From: Druceiella hillmani
Taxonomy: Eukaryota > Arthropoda > Insecta > Lepidoptera > Hepialidae
Length of the DNA: 64,000 bases
Assembly: GCA_039881145.1 (NCBI GenBank)
Contig: JAYKKI010000006.1
Location: forward strand, 17,212,501 to 17,276,500
Direction of reading: 5' to 3'
Shown here: positions 51,420 through 63,790 of the stretch, one piece after another
How the letters are laid out: each line of letters begins with the position of its first letter
How positions within the stretch are numbered: position 1 is the first letter of the stretch
Position numbers and translations under genes: made by a program
The notes under the pieces: model-generated
Databases searched by the model: none
Told to the model about the DNA's origin: nothing
What the model saw: the letters and a program-made list of their open reading frames with translations, nothing else

Positions 51420-53330
51420 ATGCCGACTGTTTTTATGTGTGGCGAGACAGCAACAAAGGATGCAAAATAAGTGATGTTCAATAAGCTTGCAGAACCGTTT
51501 ATGATCTGATGAGGAATAAACAGTTATCAATGAAAAAATTTAAGATTTTTGTGTGGTGTCATCAAAAAAGTGGACCAAACCGGTACAAAACATATACAAT
51601 TTCTTAAAATACAATGACGTCGGCCAACTACATTGCCATTCATTGGTAGAGAAAAGTCCAGTCCTAGACCCTCACGAGGTAAAAAACTAAATACATTTGA
51701 CGATTGCGTCCCTTCTACGAAATGAAAGAAAGTGAAGGTTTTGGTGGATAGCTATTCCGCCTCTGAGTTGGCGATAGCTATTTGGTGGATAGCTGTTCCG
51801 CCTCTGAGATAGCTATTCCGCCTCTGACTTTGTCTTTGCGAGCTGTTATAAAGAAGTATTGACGTCACCTGCCAAGCCCAGCACCGATCGAGAAAAGCCC
51901 AAGAAGGTACTGAATACTGAAAAAGCTTTATCATTAATATTCAGATTTAGGTCTTTCGTGGAGTAAATATAATTTGCTCTGGACTACCGTCAATAACCTA
52001 CACCAGGACACCTTTCCGCGTATTCACAATTTCAGATAAGTTAAAACATTGTGTCATCCATCAGATTATTTCATGGAGGTGACAGAAACCTATGTTGACA
52101 TCCAACTCCAAGCCTTATTGGATCACACAGTTTCCAGAATTGTTGTATCTCAGGAAGATATTTTATGTCAAATATCTTCTCACCGAGACTTTACGATGAT
52201 TTATAAATATGGGTTTGATGGTAGTTGGGGGCATAGTCTGTATAAAAAACAACTTGCAGACTCATCTAAACCGGACGAAAATTTACTCTCCACAGCTTTA
52301 GTCCTCTTCAGTTAAAGCTTACTTGAGATGGAACGATTATCTGGAAAAATCCTCATCCCGGAACCACCAGATATTGCAGGCCAATTAAATTCACGTCTGT
52401 TAAAAAAAGTCAAATGGACTTAAAGAAGAATCTGCTAGGTTAGAACAATTGATTTGCACTTCACAATGATCGATGGTAGCATGTGTAATATTGTGTATAA
52501 TGCCAATAGTAAGTCCAAGTGCTCTATTTGTGGCCTAAAGCCTTCAGAGATAAATAAGCCTACAGAAAAGATTGTAAATGCATAATTTTATAGATTTGGC
52601 ATTTCTCCTCATAATGCACGAATTCGTTCCTTTGAATGTCTGCTCTATATTACGTTTCGTCTTATTACAAAATCATGGCAATTGAGGGGTGTTGATTACA
52701 AAAATGTGGTAGATTACTTATTTAAAGAAAGACTTGGACACATATCGACAAGCCTAAGCCAGGGGTTGTTTCAATAAATTACTATGATATTGCTAGATGA
52801 TTTTTCGAAAACCCAGTAATTTCTACTGAAATAACAAGAATTGATGTGGAACAGATTATCAAAAATGGCATTTATTTTCAGTGTTATTTCTTATTACATT
52901 GAGAAATTCGGCCAATTGTTGAGTCAAATCAAATTTTTGTATCTGGATAGGTACTACTTGCCGGTGACAGTTCACAAGATATTGGTTCATGGTATTGACA
53001 TAATAACTACAGGCATACTACTAAAAGGGCACATATCAGAAGAAGCATTGGAAGCTCGCCATAAAGAGATCCTAAAAATGCGTTGAACATGACGTTCAGA
53101 CATCTCGTGGATTTAATACCAATCGAGACTTGCTGAGTGCTTCTTTTGACATCAGATCCGAAAAATTCATCTTTTCCTAAGTGTACGAAACCTAAGGAAA
53201 AGTTAGCAGGAGGCTTTTGAGCTATTTGATACGTCCAGAACCTACTTCTTCTGCAACCAGGTCCCAAGCCGCCAATTTCGAGGATGTGATGTTTTTGAAC
53301 TCTGATGACTGACGACAGTGTCTGAAATCA
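51420..53330 (+). pseudogene. RAG1/Transib-like transposase, broken
   Basis: Pieces in order: SRGKKLNTFDDCVPSTK, LVDSYSASELAIA, QLQALLDHTVSRIVVSQEDI, KYGFDGSWGHSLYKKQLADS, then in another frame IIWKNPHPGTTRYCRPIKF, a degraded zinc-knuckle zone (TMIDGSMCNIVYNAN-like, CSICGLKPSEINK), PKPGVVSINYYDIARWFFEN, YLPVTVHKILVHGIDIITTG and LKGHISEEALEARHKEILKM. FDGS, the C..C knuckle, the N..AR.F block, HK.L.H and the EE..E....K block correspond in order to RAG1 core blocks; the first D and a late E would be catalytic. At least four frame changes and many stops inactivate it. A local triplication (ctattccgcctctga) lies at 51750-51825. Confidence 0.65.
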
Positions 53331-53708
53331 TTGTAAGGAGTAAAAGTTTATTATTATACATATAGATGTTATTTTTAGATAAGTTAATTTTTATATATTA
53401 TTGGTCAAGTACTTTTTTCACATTCATTTTTAAAATACTTAGTTTATAAATAAGTTTTTATCTTCTTTTATGATTGCGATGCATTAATTTGGGATTTATT
53501 TTAAATCATATTTTTTTTATTTTCTTCCGTCTCACTGTATTTATGGTTTTGATAAAATTTTGTAACTTATTTTTTATTTTCTGAAAGTTATTTTCCGAAT
53601 ATTTTTTTTTAAACTACATAATATCTCTTTATATACAACATTCGACAAAAATTATTATCTGGGCCACGGTCTAGGACGATTTGAGTAGATTTTCTAACTT
53701 ACATATTT

Positions 53709-53733
53709 TCGAGCAACCACTTGTATGGGAGTG
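53709..53733 (-). repeat. Right terminal inverted repeat of RAG1-like element
   Basis: Minus strand reads CACTCCCATACAAGTGGTTG followed by CTCGAA. Confidence 0.8.
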
Positions 53734-53769
53734 GAATACAACGCGCGTTGTCAAATTTGAAATTTAAAA

Positions 53770-54130
53770 TAGCGTAATACGGTAGTTGACTCATTCTAAA
53801 TTTTGATATTTTTTGTACAATATTGTGAAATATAAGTTAATTAATAATCAGTCTTGAAAAAAATTCATAAATTGATTGAAAAATAAGCCAGTTGTAAATT
53901 TGAAGATACGGATAGAGTTGGGTATATCCCCGTCTCTTTTCCTCTCGTGGAATATAATGTGCAATATTAAAAATGACTTCACAACACAGTATTGCCGTCC
54001 TTCTCTAAAGGTTAAATTTAAACTTTTGTAACTCGGTCAATTTTTAAGATTATTAAAAAATTTTTTCGCTCTTCATCAGCTTGTACCTTGAAATTATGAT
54101 TAATGAAATAAAAACAATTTAGTCAAATAC
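53770..54130 (-). mobile_element. Tc1-type element fragment, inverted copy of 20520-20880
   Basis: The stretch gacttcacaacacagtattg with gccgtccttctctaaaggtt, and ttaattaataatcagtcttg, are the reverse complement of parts of the 20461-21121 element. The terminal cactgc.ggccaaaag sequence is missing here. Confidence 0.75.
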
Positions 54131-54139
54131 CTAATTCCG

Positions 54140-55521
54140 TTCATCTTAAAGATATTTAAATATAATTTTTTTTACATTTTAGGGCATTGATTGAGAGGAA
54201 ACTTTTTAATTGGAATATAGAGCAGAAGCATGTATTGGAAGAATGTAAACGATATTACGCGAAAGAAAGGAACGAGACAGGTGATGTCAGTGCATTAATA
54301 CTATAATTAATTGTAAATAGTTACATAGGGAAAGTAATTACGAATAGTGTTTTTGTAAATATTTGGGTAAATCATCACATTATTAGGATTTAATTAGTAG
54401 CCAATTAAAATCCCAGAATTTCAATAAACTTTTTAAAATTATTTAGCATTATTTACTACTGTCCAAGTTAAAAAGTGTCCAATACAATTCTTATTCGCAA
54501 TGTAGCCTTATTGACGCACTCTATGTCTTCAACTTTACAGTCATATCCCGATAAAACACCGTGTCATTTTTTTTCTTTTACTACTTTTTCATTTAAATCT
54601 GGTATATCCATTAGCAAAATTGTTTATATCTGCATTGAGCGCAGTCAATTCTGCGCACACGCTTGTATTTCCTATAAATTCTGGAAAATTTTAAATGTAA
54701 CTCAGAATTAAATTTTAGTGACATGTTTCTCATTTTGACAGTTATTGCCCAATTGTTTCATCCTTAGTTCTTTAACAAGCTCGCAATAGGAGAAGACCGT
54801 GATGATGGAGGACATTGCCTTGTGTAGATAGCCCAGCTCTATTGAAAGACAATAGTCTTATTGTAGTCATTTGTTTACAGGTAGGAATTATTGTTTCTCT
54901 CAGTGTATATAACCTCGTCATCACGTGTGAATACCGCTTAACTAACATAATAAAGAGGTAAAGTTTGTAAGTTTGTTAGTTAAAGGTAATATTGGAAATT
55001 GTTAATATGATTTAAAAAATTAATTTGATTTAAAAAGTTGTACCCCTTTTTAAACATTTTGCGCGCACGTTGAGTTCGATATTTGGCATAGTTACAGTTT
55101 AAATGGCAAAATAGTGCAGAAAGTTAAAATTTTGTATTTAATATGTGTTACAGATACATTAATTTATATATTATGAATACATTAATAGAACCATTGCCTA
55201 CGTTCTTACTGCACGTAATCGTCTATGGTCAAACATTCGCACAAAGTAAATATTGTTGCTAAAGAATTTTAAAATGTCAAATTGAATGAGTTTAGAGTTG
55301 TGAATATTGTGTGATTTCAAATGTTCTTTTTTCAATAGTCTGTGGAGTGTATGTCAGGGAAAAAAGTATTTATTTTATATTATATAATAAATATCTTTGT
55401 TTTGATATATTAGCGAAATACAGCTTGCTTAATATACTTATGTTGCAAAAAGAAAAATCTGTCAGCTTGATTAATATACACATGTTGTGAAAGGAAAAAT
55501 CGGTTAGCTTATTATATATTA

Positions 55522-55570
<49 letters not shown>

Positions 55571-56342
55571 CATATACACCTATTGCGAAAGGAAAATGTT
55601 ATAGCAGCAATCTGAATTGACTTACTCTCTTCTATCTATTAATGTTTTCAACAAAGTCAATAGGTAAGACATTATGGTGGAATTTCGAACACTGGGCCAT
55701 CAGTACCACTAGTACGATATATTTCCCATTTTGATCACTGATGCAACATACATTTCTTTACAGGATGCCCATAAAATGCTTTTGTTTTATAATATTACTA
55801 TCATTATTGTAACTAATTATACAAGTTTAAGTCACAAAACTATGTGACGGAAATAAAACGATGAAAATAGAGATAGCGCGTTACAGTTTAATCGATACAT
55901 GTAAAAAATATGGATTTATAGACCCTAGATGGATTATATAAAGGAGAAAAAGTTGTTTTTTCTACTGATATACCCCCCGACCAGGATAAATGATACAGCT
56001 TGGCGAACGGAGAGGAAGCTTTAGTGAGCGCGGCGGGGGAGAAGGGGAGATAAAATTAGGGTAATTCCATGTTAGTGAAACCGCGATCGAACCATAGATC
56101 GCATTTTTAACTCTGCCATGTTCACGTTCAAAACTCCTTTTAAAGATTTATAAATAATTTTTCAAATTTAAAATATATGTTTAATTAATATGAATTAAAA
56201 GTATATACATTTATAAAAAAAATCTCGAGATGTAATTAAAAGGCAAGCATAACACACGTATTAGGTGACGTGTTCCCCACGTCAATCACCATATTGAAGT
56301 AATTCTTGAAAATTTAGCCCACGTCGGCTTTAAAATGTTGTG
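54140..56342. other. Intergenic DNA
   Basis: AT-rich. A perfect (AT)n run is at about 55527-55566, bracketed by two similar ttaatcatata strings. No gene recognised. Confidence 0.6.
55525..55567. repeat. (AT)n microsatellite
   Basis: About 40 bp of uninterrupted alternating a and t. Confidence 0.95.
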
Positions 56343-56481
56343 TTATTTGCGGTCTTTCTCCTGCTTTCTGGTTGACATTTCTATGATAACTTCAATCTTG
56401 GTCTCCGGACTCTCGTAGATGGGGTGGAAGAACCTCCTGTCAACCGTATTTTGCGTCGTCTTCATCCAGTACCAGCCATAT
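56343..56481 (-). CDS. Terminal coding exon of an unidentified gene
   Basis: The acceptor catgtggacag is followed by one base and then YGWYWMKTTQNTVDRRFFHP, IYESPETKIEVIIEMSTRKQ, EKDRK and TAA. Composition is coding-like (GC-richer than its surroundings) and the frame is open only in this phase. It needs an upstream exon ending in phase 2. I do not recognise the family. The basic, charged end looks cytosolic or nuclear. The nearest upstream exon seen is at 61129-61289, but that exon ends in its own stop, so the two are alternative last exons or belong to separate genes. Confidence 0.6.
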
Positions 56482-57819
56482 CTGTCCACATGAAATTGTA
56501 AATAAGCTTCCGTTAAACATACCAAAATTCACTAGCTGCATATAATAGCGTTTTATATTATTACGGTATTGCAGTAGCAATATGTAATCCTATTTAGTAT
56601 TAAAAATGCGAAATTTGGTCTGTCACTTTATGACTGAACAGCTACTTGACCAATAATTATCAGTTTGAGAACGAGTGTAGATCGTATTGTAAGCTGATAA
56701 TACCTGTATGAGAATCTGTATAGGTTTTTATATCAAAACCCGATAAGTTCCTTAGAAATAATGAAAGTTTGTTTTCTCTTCCACACGTTACGTTACTATA
56801 TCTAAATATTATTTTTTTTACTTTGAAATATGTGTACCTGGAATAGATAAATGAATATTCTAAGTTCAGTCTGATTTTCCTCAGGCTACTACCGCTAATT
56901 ACACAGCTTTTCTTATATACCTACTTGTACAGTTTAGTCTACATATATGTATTAGTCGGCTAGGTATAATTTTTTTTCTGCAACCAAAATGAAGGAAGTA
57001 TTGGAATACCTAATACGTTTTACTAAGGTGTTTGGGATTTGTCCACAAGCTTGTCACGAGTTTTAAAATATTTTATTTTGAAGTTGAAATAGGCTAACGT
57101 GCACTCGGTTAAAGACAAGGGTTAAGCTTTCATGTGAAAAGAAATGCGTATAAATTGACATCAATTATGGACTCCTCTATTTTACAAGTTAACGTCTGTT
57201 TGTGGTAACGTTAAAACGTAACTTTAAATGGCTGAAGCAATTAATAACTGGTGATGGTAAGTTACGTGGTTAACGTAAGTAAATACGTTAATCACGTAGA
57301 AGCCAATGCCTCATTCCAGGAAAAATAAGAGTTTCAATACTCGACCTTAAAATGAAAATCAGAGAGAAAATCAACTAGATTTATCATTCAGAGAGACCTG
57401 CAGTAAATGTAAAGGTACACAGTCACCGATTAGATGGAGTGGCTAACAAACTAAGTAGTCAATAGGACCTAGTTTATTTGTTCCTAATAATGCTAATTTT
57501 GTAAGTGCTTAATGCAAAATGTATTCGTCAAAAATGATAGAATTTGGGTTGGTTTTTGCAAGTATATTCACTTTATTCATTTGACAGTATTATCACTTTT
57601 TCAAAGCTCTAAAAACGCCCTATCTATTTTTTTAATCTGAGTCCTCAGATTGCCACTGCGAACCAAGTAGCGTCAAGTTACGGAAAAAGATATAGTTTGA
57701 TTTTTTTGATATTTCGAATTTAAAATATTTTTGTAAAATTAGGATTAAAAACTATTTAGTCGACTAAATACTTCGCCTTAAAATGCATCTACTTAGCATG
57801 TGTGCCATGTATAGGGAAT

Positions 57820-57905
57820 ATAATCCCGGACCATTATTTCGATCTCGGGATTACGGGACCAAGGAACACCGATCTCGATATCCCGGGACTAGTCCCGGGA
57901 TTGGA
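57820..57905. repeat. Cluster of cgggat palindromic motifs
   Basis: Within ~85 bp: aatcccggac, ctcgggattacgggac, atatcccgggac and tagtcccgggattgg. Clustered GGGAT/ATCCC in both orientations, GC-rich in AT-rich DNA. This could be subterminal repeats of a hAT-like element end; no partner end was found. Confidence 0.4.
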
Positions 57906-60900
57906 AAGAAATGTTAAGCAGGAAAATAAATAGCATAAAAGTTGTATTAAACAGAAATTATAATTTTTATTTCAAATCAGTCTTAATTTTATTTAGTGTT
58001 AATGAGATGTCAATTTAAAACTTACAATTAGGAACTTAAAGACAATAGTAGTTAGTCCGTTGTTTTTAAGTTCCACATACATATAAAATAAAATATTAAT
58101 ACGAAGTGTATTAACTTAAGCAAAACAATAATCAACTTGTAGTAGAGGAAAAAGACAACTGGAGTTATCTGGTTATATTTCCTTTAATTCCTTTAATAGC
58201 GATGTTTTCATTTTCACAGAGATTTCATTATTTTTTTCTTGACAATATTTAATAAACAATTTCAGTGCAGCACATGCAATATATAAGTTAGCAATTTTTG
58301 TACTTTATAAAAAAATTGCGGACATTTTCAGCCAAATTTCTAGAAATATCTTACATACAATTGTAAATTAAGTATACTGCTTCGGAATCCTTACAACCCG
58401 CTATTTCAATTCATATCCCACAAAACACTAGAAACTATAAAAAAATTAATACTTCATCTGTCCCCTCTAACATTTCTATATGCATATCTCTAACTATTAA
58501 CTGTTGAGATCACTTGCCTCTATTATATGAGGGTGCATCATAGAGATCAGTGATAGTATGGTCGAGTTCGTATTTCCTTATCTTTATGATAAATTTCAAC
58601 AAAAGTGGAGTTTGAGAAAAATGGCTGTCACGGAGAGACAGACCACAGACACGTGAATGATCTTATAAACTTTCCGTTTATTTCCTATCGAGGGTCGGGA
58701 TTCTAGGTATATAATAATGTGTATAAAGACTATTGAATAGATTTGTTTATTTTAGTTGTTTTGTGGTAGTAAAATAAAACCGTGGGATTCGATAATTCCA
58801 CACTCAAGTCTAAAAATGGCAACCTGGTGGGGCTGAATTTGAATGCTTTGAATTTGGATCGATCGAAAAAAGTTCATCCCCTTTTACACGTTGGTTTACA
58901 CGCTTTATATTCTAGTTTGCTGATTCTTGATAATCATGCGAGCCACTTTTTATAATGAGATTTATGAAAATATTTTGACTGAACGAGTGAGGTGTTGGTA
59001 GAGGCCGCGTGTATAAGAGGGGGAATGCAAACATTAAAACTATACTAAGCACTTCGATTGGCATTCTATGCTAATGCAGATCGTCAGCTCGAGCAAGGAA
59101 AATGAAGAAGCAATGAAACAGTCAACAACTAGGGGAAATATGAACGCCCATGAAATATCCTCAAATTCTGCAGAATAATGTTACCTCATGGCATCAAGGA
59201 TGTTTCACTTAAAATTCTTGCAAATATTCCAAGTACAACCTTATCCATTTTTATGGCATTAAATTTGCGACGAGTCAAATGAGTCGAGTTGATACAAGGA
59301 GGATGATATCGGTATAAGAAATACGTTTTAAGTTCACAGCCATATTTATTTAACGAAAGAACTTTGCGCCACGATAAAGAACCATGGTTTCAATGCTACG
59401 CTTCAATTAAGTGCTGAAAGATTGCAATGAAAGACAGCAGAAAAAATTTTTTTTAAGATTTTTTCAGATATTCTAAAGACGATTTGTAAGTATTTTTTAA
59501 TTTCGAGGCTTAGTGTTTGAACATTTATAACTCATTAATAGTAATAAAGCGATTTGAGTTTACAAATTTTTGTTTTCCGCTTTTTGTAATTTTCAGTACT
59601 TTAACTATAGTTTGTAAGAGCACGATATTAACAAGCTGAGGCGCAGTATTATAATGTTAGTTTAATAATTATGTTTAATTATTTCTGAATTTATAAGCAC
59701 TTCTTTTTAATTTTTCATAATTTCACTATTAAAAATTAAAAGCAAAATACTTTTGATACATTTGAAGGCTTTTGATCTTTTTGCAAAATGCAACCTCTGT
59801 TGCTTTTTATAAAATTATTTCAAATCATAGGCATTTTTACTTCAAGGGGAGTCATTATGAAACCTTACCCGTGCGTTATGTGCACGTGAATTTGAAATTA
59901 CAAAGGATATTTAAAAGAAAATGTGAGTTTCTGAATGACATGTGTTTGAAATTACAATTTTAACAGAAACAATTTAAAACGTTTCTAAGAACTGCAGATG
60001 GAAAGCGGAAGTTTTGAATTGTATAATTGTTTACTATATACTATAACTATTGACTAAACAACCTACAAATTTATTTGGAAAATAGACTTTAGATATACTT
60101 ATTAGGGTTATACTATGAGTTGAAACAATAACATTGAAGTTCAATGTCAATCTTCAAATAAGACTGGGATGATTTTAAAGTATGTTTGCCCCCCCATGTA
60201 TGAGATATATCCCCAAAAATTGTTATGGAGCTTTGGATATTTGCTATACAAATTTACATAGAAGTAGATTTAGAATAACTTGAGGAGTCATACTAACGAG
60301 TATTTTAAGGTTATCTGAGGATTTACCCGGAGTTTTAATAAAATTTTATCATTTAGCTCAATCTCTAAACATAATCCACGTGGCAGGTGGTTTACATAGG
60401 TCGACGTTACGCATGGAAAATAAAATCGGATGGATTTATAAGTCAGTATCCACTATCAGAATCTCCTATCAAAAAAAAAAAAGAAAATTCGGACAATTAC
60501 GTTGACCATAACTTTGCAGTTAGCTATTGATATGATCTTTCATCCACTAATCTGATAAATCTATGTCCAAGCAGGATAGTTGCCATCATAGAAAAATGAA
60601 TTTACTTTCCGACCATATACTGTGGTTAATGTAGGCGCCATTTCAAAATACTGATAAATGAAAAAAATAACTATAGTGTAATATGTTATACAGAAAGGTA
60701 TGATAGAACACTAGCAAACGTCTAGTGAATGATGACGTTATGCATTTAATGGCGTCCGATCCTTTGGTCATAAAAACGAAAAAGATAAAATCAAAATTTA
60801 CTATCGATACACAACATTCAAACGTGATCTGCATAAATACGCCATTATGATTATAGATTGAAAAGATAAATGATGAAGCTCAGATCTAAAGCATGTTAAA

Positions 60901-61128
60901 TACATGGTCAATTTTAGCTTCAACATTATAGATGAACGTTAGGAAATAAATAACCTTCATCAAGCAATCGGAATTAAGGAATTCTTCAGTATAATTTGAT
61001 ATGATACCGTGCAAACGATGCTAGAATTAGCATGAAGATTGCAGGATCTATCAATGCAGGTACAAATTGGGCGGCCGAATCGTTAAGAGTGGAGAAAGCA
61101 TACACGGCTAATATCGGTCTTCTGATGC
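57906..61128. other. Intergenic or intronic DNA
   Basis: No coding exon seen. 58680-58990 is related to 62690-62960 (see repeat entries). 60466-60486 contains a poly-A run. Confidence 0.5.
58680..58990 (+). repeat. Dispersed repeat, copy 1
   Basis: Shares with 62690-62960 the strings tctaggtatataat, gtggaattcgataatt-like, gcagaatttgaatgc-like, cgcgagccactttt-like and gtgagatttatg-like in the same order. Diverged; no coding similarity seen. Confidence 0.7.
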
Positions 61129-61289
61129 TCACTCGTTATTGGCGGTGACAGGTTCCTCGTATTTGCAGTGCGGTCCCTGGGAGCGGGTTTGCGTCACGCG
61201 CTGCTTGTACGCCTCGATCTTCTCCAGCTGCTCGGGCTCCTCCGCGATCTGATCGTGCGCTGCATAGAACTTGCCCGTCACTGGCGTCG
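61129..61289 (-). CDS. Terminal coding exon of an unidentified gene
   Basis: The acceptor cggttgaacag is followed by two bases and then TPVTGKFYAAHDQIAEEPEQ, LEKIEAYKQRVTQTRSQGPH, CKYEEPVTANNE and TGA. Strongly GC-rich (about 60%) in AT-rich DNA, which is typical of the real exons here. It requires an upstream exon ending in phase 1, presumably beyond 62 kb or beyond the window. The middle (AEEPEQLEKIEAYKQRV) should be helical and charged. I do not recognise the family. Confidence 0.75.
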
Positions 61290-61539
61290 CTGTTCAACCG
61301 AGAAATGAAAGCCCCGAGTCAACAACGAGCTAACTTCTCCACTACTATTGACGTTGATGTGTCATGACCTGGTTATATTATATCAAATTAACTGTAGCAA
61401 TGATTGCGGTATAGTAAAATGTCTACTAGTAATTCCGATTTAATTTGAAATATAAAACTTAAGTTACGATTACTTAAAAATGAATCACGTAAAAATATTT
61501 TTTTAATTATTATTACGTTGGCAACTTATAATCCCGCCA

Positions 61540-62230
61540 TCTTCGTATACAACATTTTCAACTTTTTATATGGAATCAATAAAATGAATAGTATGAGCAC
61601 CGTCGGTACCTAGCACCTGTCGCCAACGTGTAGGAAAAGCTAAAGTTCCGTCCTTGCAGAAATCTTTCGCTTTTAACTGAAAAAGTGACCAGTGAAGTTC
61701 GATTTTTATAAGACTTTAGTCTTTAAGTTGTCTATCTCGTAAATTATTAGACAGAGGCCGAAATAGATGGTAATTAGATGGCGAAAGATCTAGAGAGTAC
61801 GGTGGGTTAAGTGGCATACTCCATCCAAGTGAAAGTAGTTTTTCACACGTTATTTTGCTACGTGGGGTCGAGTATCCTCATGTAAAAAATAAACTTTGCT
61901 TTGATTTGAAGGAAGTTTAGTGGTGACTCAACTATTCACAATAAATCTTGGGTGTAATTATACTATTAGCTTGAAACAATACAATAAAAAATTGAATGTT
62001 TCCAATGAATAACTCCATTTATAACCCACCATGAACTCAAAAGTATTTTTTATCTAATATTGTATTGTGGTCTAGGTACACTTTTTTCTCCAGCTTCTAG
62101 CCATTGGCGTTTAATTTAAGCCACCCACTTTTCATCTCCTGTAACCACATACTTTAGCCTCTCGTCGGTACGATGGAAACTCAGTGGCTCCAAGCACACA
62201 TTGGCTCTCTTTTTTACTGGTTTTTCGCCC
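61540..62230 (-). pseudogene. Broken mariner transposase, C-terminal two thirds
   Basis: On the minus strand: LSFHRTDERLKYVVTGDEKW (catalytic GDEKW block), KRQWLEAGEKSVPRPQ, WWVINGVIHW, then LLSLGWSMPLNPPYSLDLSP, SNYHLFRPLSNNLRD, ending FCKDGTLAFPTRWRQVLGTD and GAHTIHFI. This is the mariner/irritans-type order (GDEKW...HPPYSPDLAPSDYHLF...LP.RW). The second catalytic block is eroded, and multiple stops and frame changes occur. Confidence 0.85.
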
Positions 62231-62479
62231 TAAACGACTAATATTATTATTAAAACAATATCATTATTATACTTCTGATATAATTTCTTTTATTATAATT
62301 TACAACATGAACGTAATCTTTTGACCCAAAAAATTTAGATTATGTTCAGACCAAAGTTCATTTACAGTTTGACTGGACGAACTTCAATTATGTAACTAAA
62401 AAGTATAGTTAACAGCTTCTACCCACAGGGATATTTCTTTTACAAATATCATTGACCGTGTACTTTCCATTAGTACGTA

Positions 62480-62700
62480 CTTCTGTTTTACCCCTTTCAT
62501 TTTATTGTGAGCTGTGCGCTCATGAGTTATACCTTTATTTTCCAATTAAATTCTAAACTCATGGCTCATGTATTTACATCCATTATCTATATGTAATATG
62601 CCCACATCATGTCGAAATTTGAAATGGTACACCATAGCCTATTATTTTTTGAAACGTCTAACTAAGCTTTCCGTTTGTTTTTCACTGAGATACGGGACTC
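62480..62700 (-). pseudogene. Ty1/copia integrase fragment, copy 1
   Basis: The minus strand encodes a degraded form of the integrase-core block also seen at 63560-63790, with HMGILHIDNG-like and YVNHEFRI-like strings. It corresponds to the copia pattern (..LR.DNGGEY....F...L...GI.HE). Only about 60 codons are present; no LTR was recognised. Confidence 0.6.
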
Positions 62701-62960
62701 TAGGTATATAATTATGTGGATAAAGATTTTCGTGGTTGTCAATAAAATGGTGGAATTCGATAATTTTCACCCAAATCTGAAAATTATTAGCCTAATGGGG
62801 GCAGAATTTGAATGCATTTAGCTTGATCGAAAAAGCTCTTATTGTGAAATGGCTTCAACGCCTTCGACAAATTGGTTGACATGCTTAATATTCTATCTTG
62901 TTAATTCTTATTAATCACGCGAGCCACTTTTCACAGTGAGATTTATGTGTTGTTACTGGA
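62690..62960 (+). repeat. Dispersed repeat, copy 2
   Basis: Related to 58680-58990 and adjoins the first copia fragment. Confidence 0.7.
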
Positions 62961-63033
62961 TCTCAAAGTTCCCACAGAACGCATCTAGTTGAAATCATAT
63001 AGTAAAAATATATGGCAAATAAAAGCCTGTAGA

Positions 63034-63478
63034 GCAGGGTTTCCCAACCTTTTTTTTGTTGCGGCTCCCCGGACTATAAATTATATTTTCATGCCCCCTC
63101 CCTTTACTTTTCCATGCCCCCCCCCCCTTTAATTTAGTAAATTAAATAAAAATGGTAACTGAAGTGTGTAAATACACAAACTTACCTTTTAACAGTGAGA
63201 CACAATAATTTTACACACTCAAACTGATTTCTCAACAAAAAATGTACACCAAAACGTCAAATTTTTCGCAAGTTTGTGGTAATAATAGTGAATATGATAT
63301 TTAATTTCATTAATTTTATGCATGTAAATTAAACATTACATTGTAATGTTATTTGTTAATGTTGTTTGTTTATATTTTTGTTTTTTCTTTCTAAAATGCA
63401 AACGCTATCCGCCCCCCTTGACATCTCCCTATGCCCCCCTTGGGAGGCGCGCCCCCCTGGTTGGGAACTCCTGCTGTG
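63034..63478. mobile_element. hAT-type MITE
   Basis: The left end cagggtttcccaacctttt and right end ggttgggaactcctg are inverted repeats. They are flanked by 8-bp near-identical sites, ctgtagag and ctgtggag, as expected for hAT elements. Both ends are followed inward by cccc-rich tracts (atgccccc motifs). No transposase. Confidence 0.8.
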
Positions 63479-63534
63479 GAGGATGTGTACGAAAGGAAAG
63501 ACGACTAAAAGTGGATTCAGAAAAAATCTGAAAA

Positions 63535-63790
63535 TTATTTCTGTTTTAGCTTCGTCATTTTATTGTGAGCTGCTTTAATTATTATATTATGAGCTACGCC
63601 CTCATGAATTATACCTTTATTTTCTAAATACATCTTAAGCTCATCGTTCACGTATTCATATCCATTATCTACATGTAATATGCCCATATAATGTTGAAAT
63701 TTTAAAATGGTGCACCATGGCACTTTATTTTTTTAAATACCTAACTACTTCACTAGCTACACGGAAAAAAAGAGAAAACGCGCTGAGTTG
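63535..63790 (-). pseudogene. Ty1/copia integrase fragment, copy 2
   Basis: The minus strand reads MPWCTILKFQHYMGILHVDN, GYEYVNDELKMYLENKGIIH and EGVAH. It matches the copia integrase core, including the catalytic Asp of the DNG motif and the GI.HE block. Open for about 60 codons and isolated from any other retrotransposon part. Confidence 0.75.

Larger units (their letters stand above)
50856..53733 (+). mobile_element. Decayed RAG1/Transib-like transposon
   Basis: The inverted ends CACTCCCATACAAGTGGTTG (left, from 50856) and the same sequence reversed at 53714-53733 enclose a broken transposase with the residue blocks of the RAG1/Transib superfamily. Length is about 2.9 kb. The CAC start agrees with Transib ends and with the RAG recombination heptamer; the rest of the heptamer does not. 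A clear 5-bp target duplication was not found. Confidence 0.65.

Noticed and set aside
54735..54960. Possible LTR-like or SINE-like segment
   Set aside because: No second copy, terminal repeats or target duplication found in the window.
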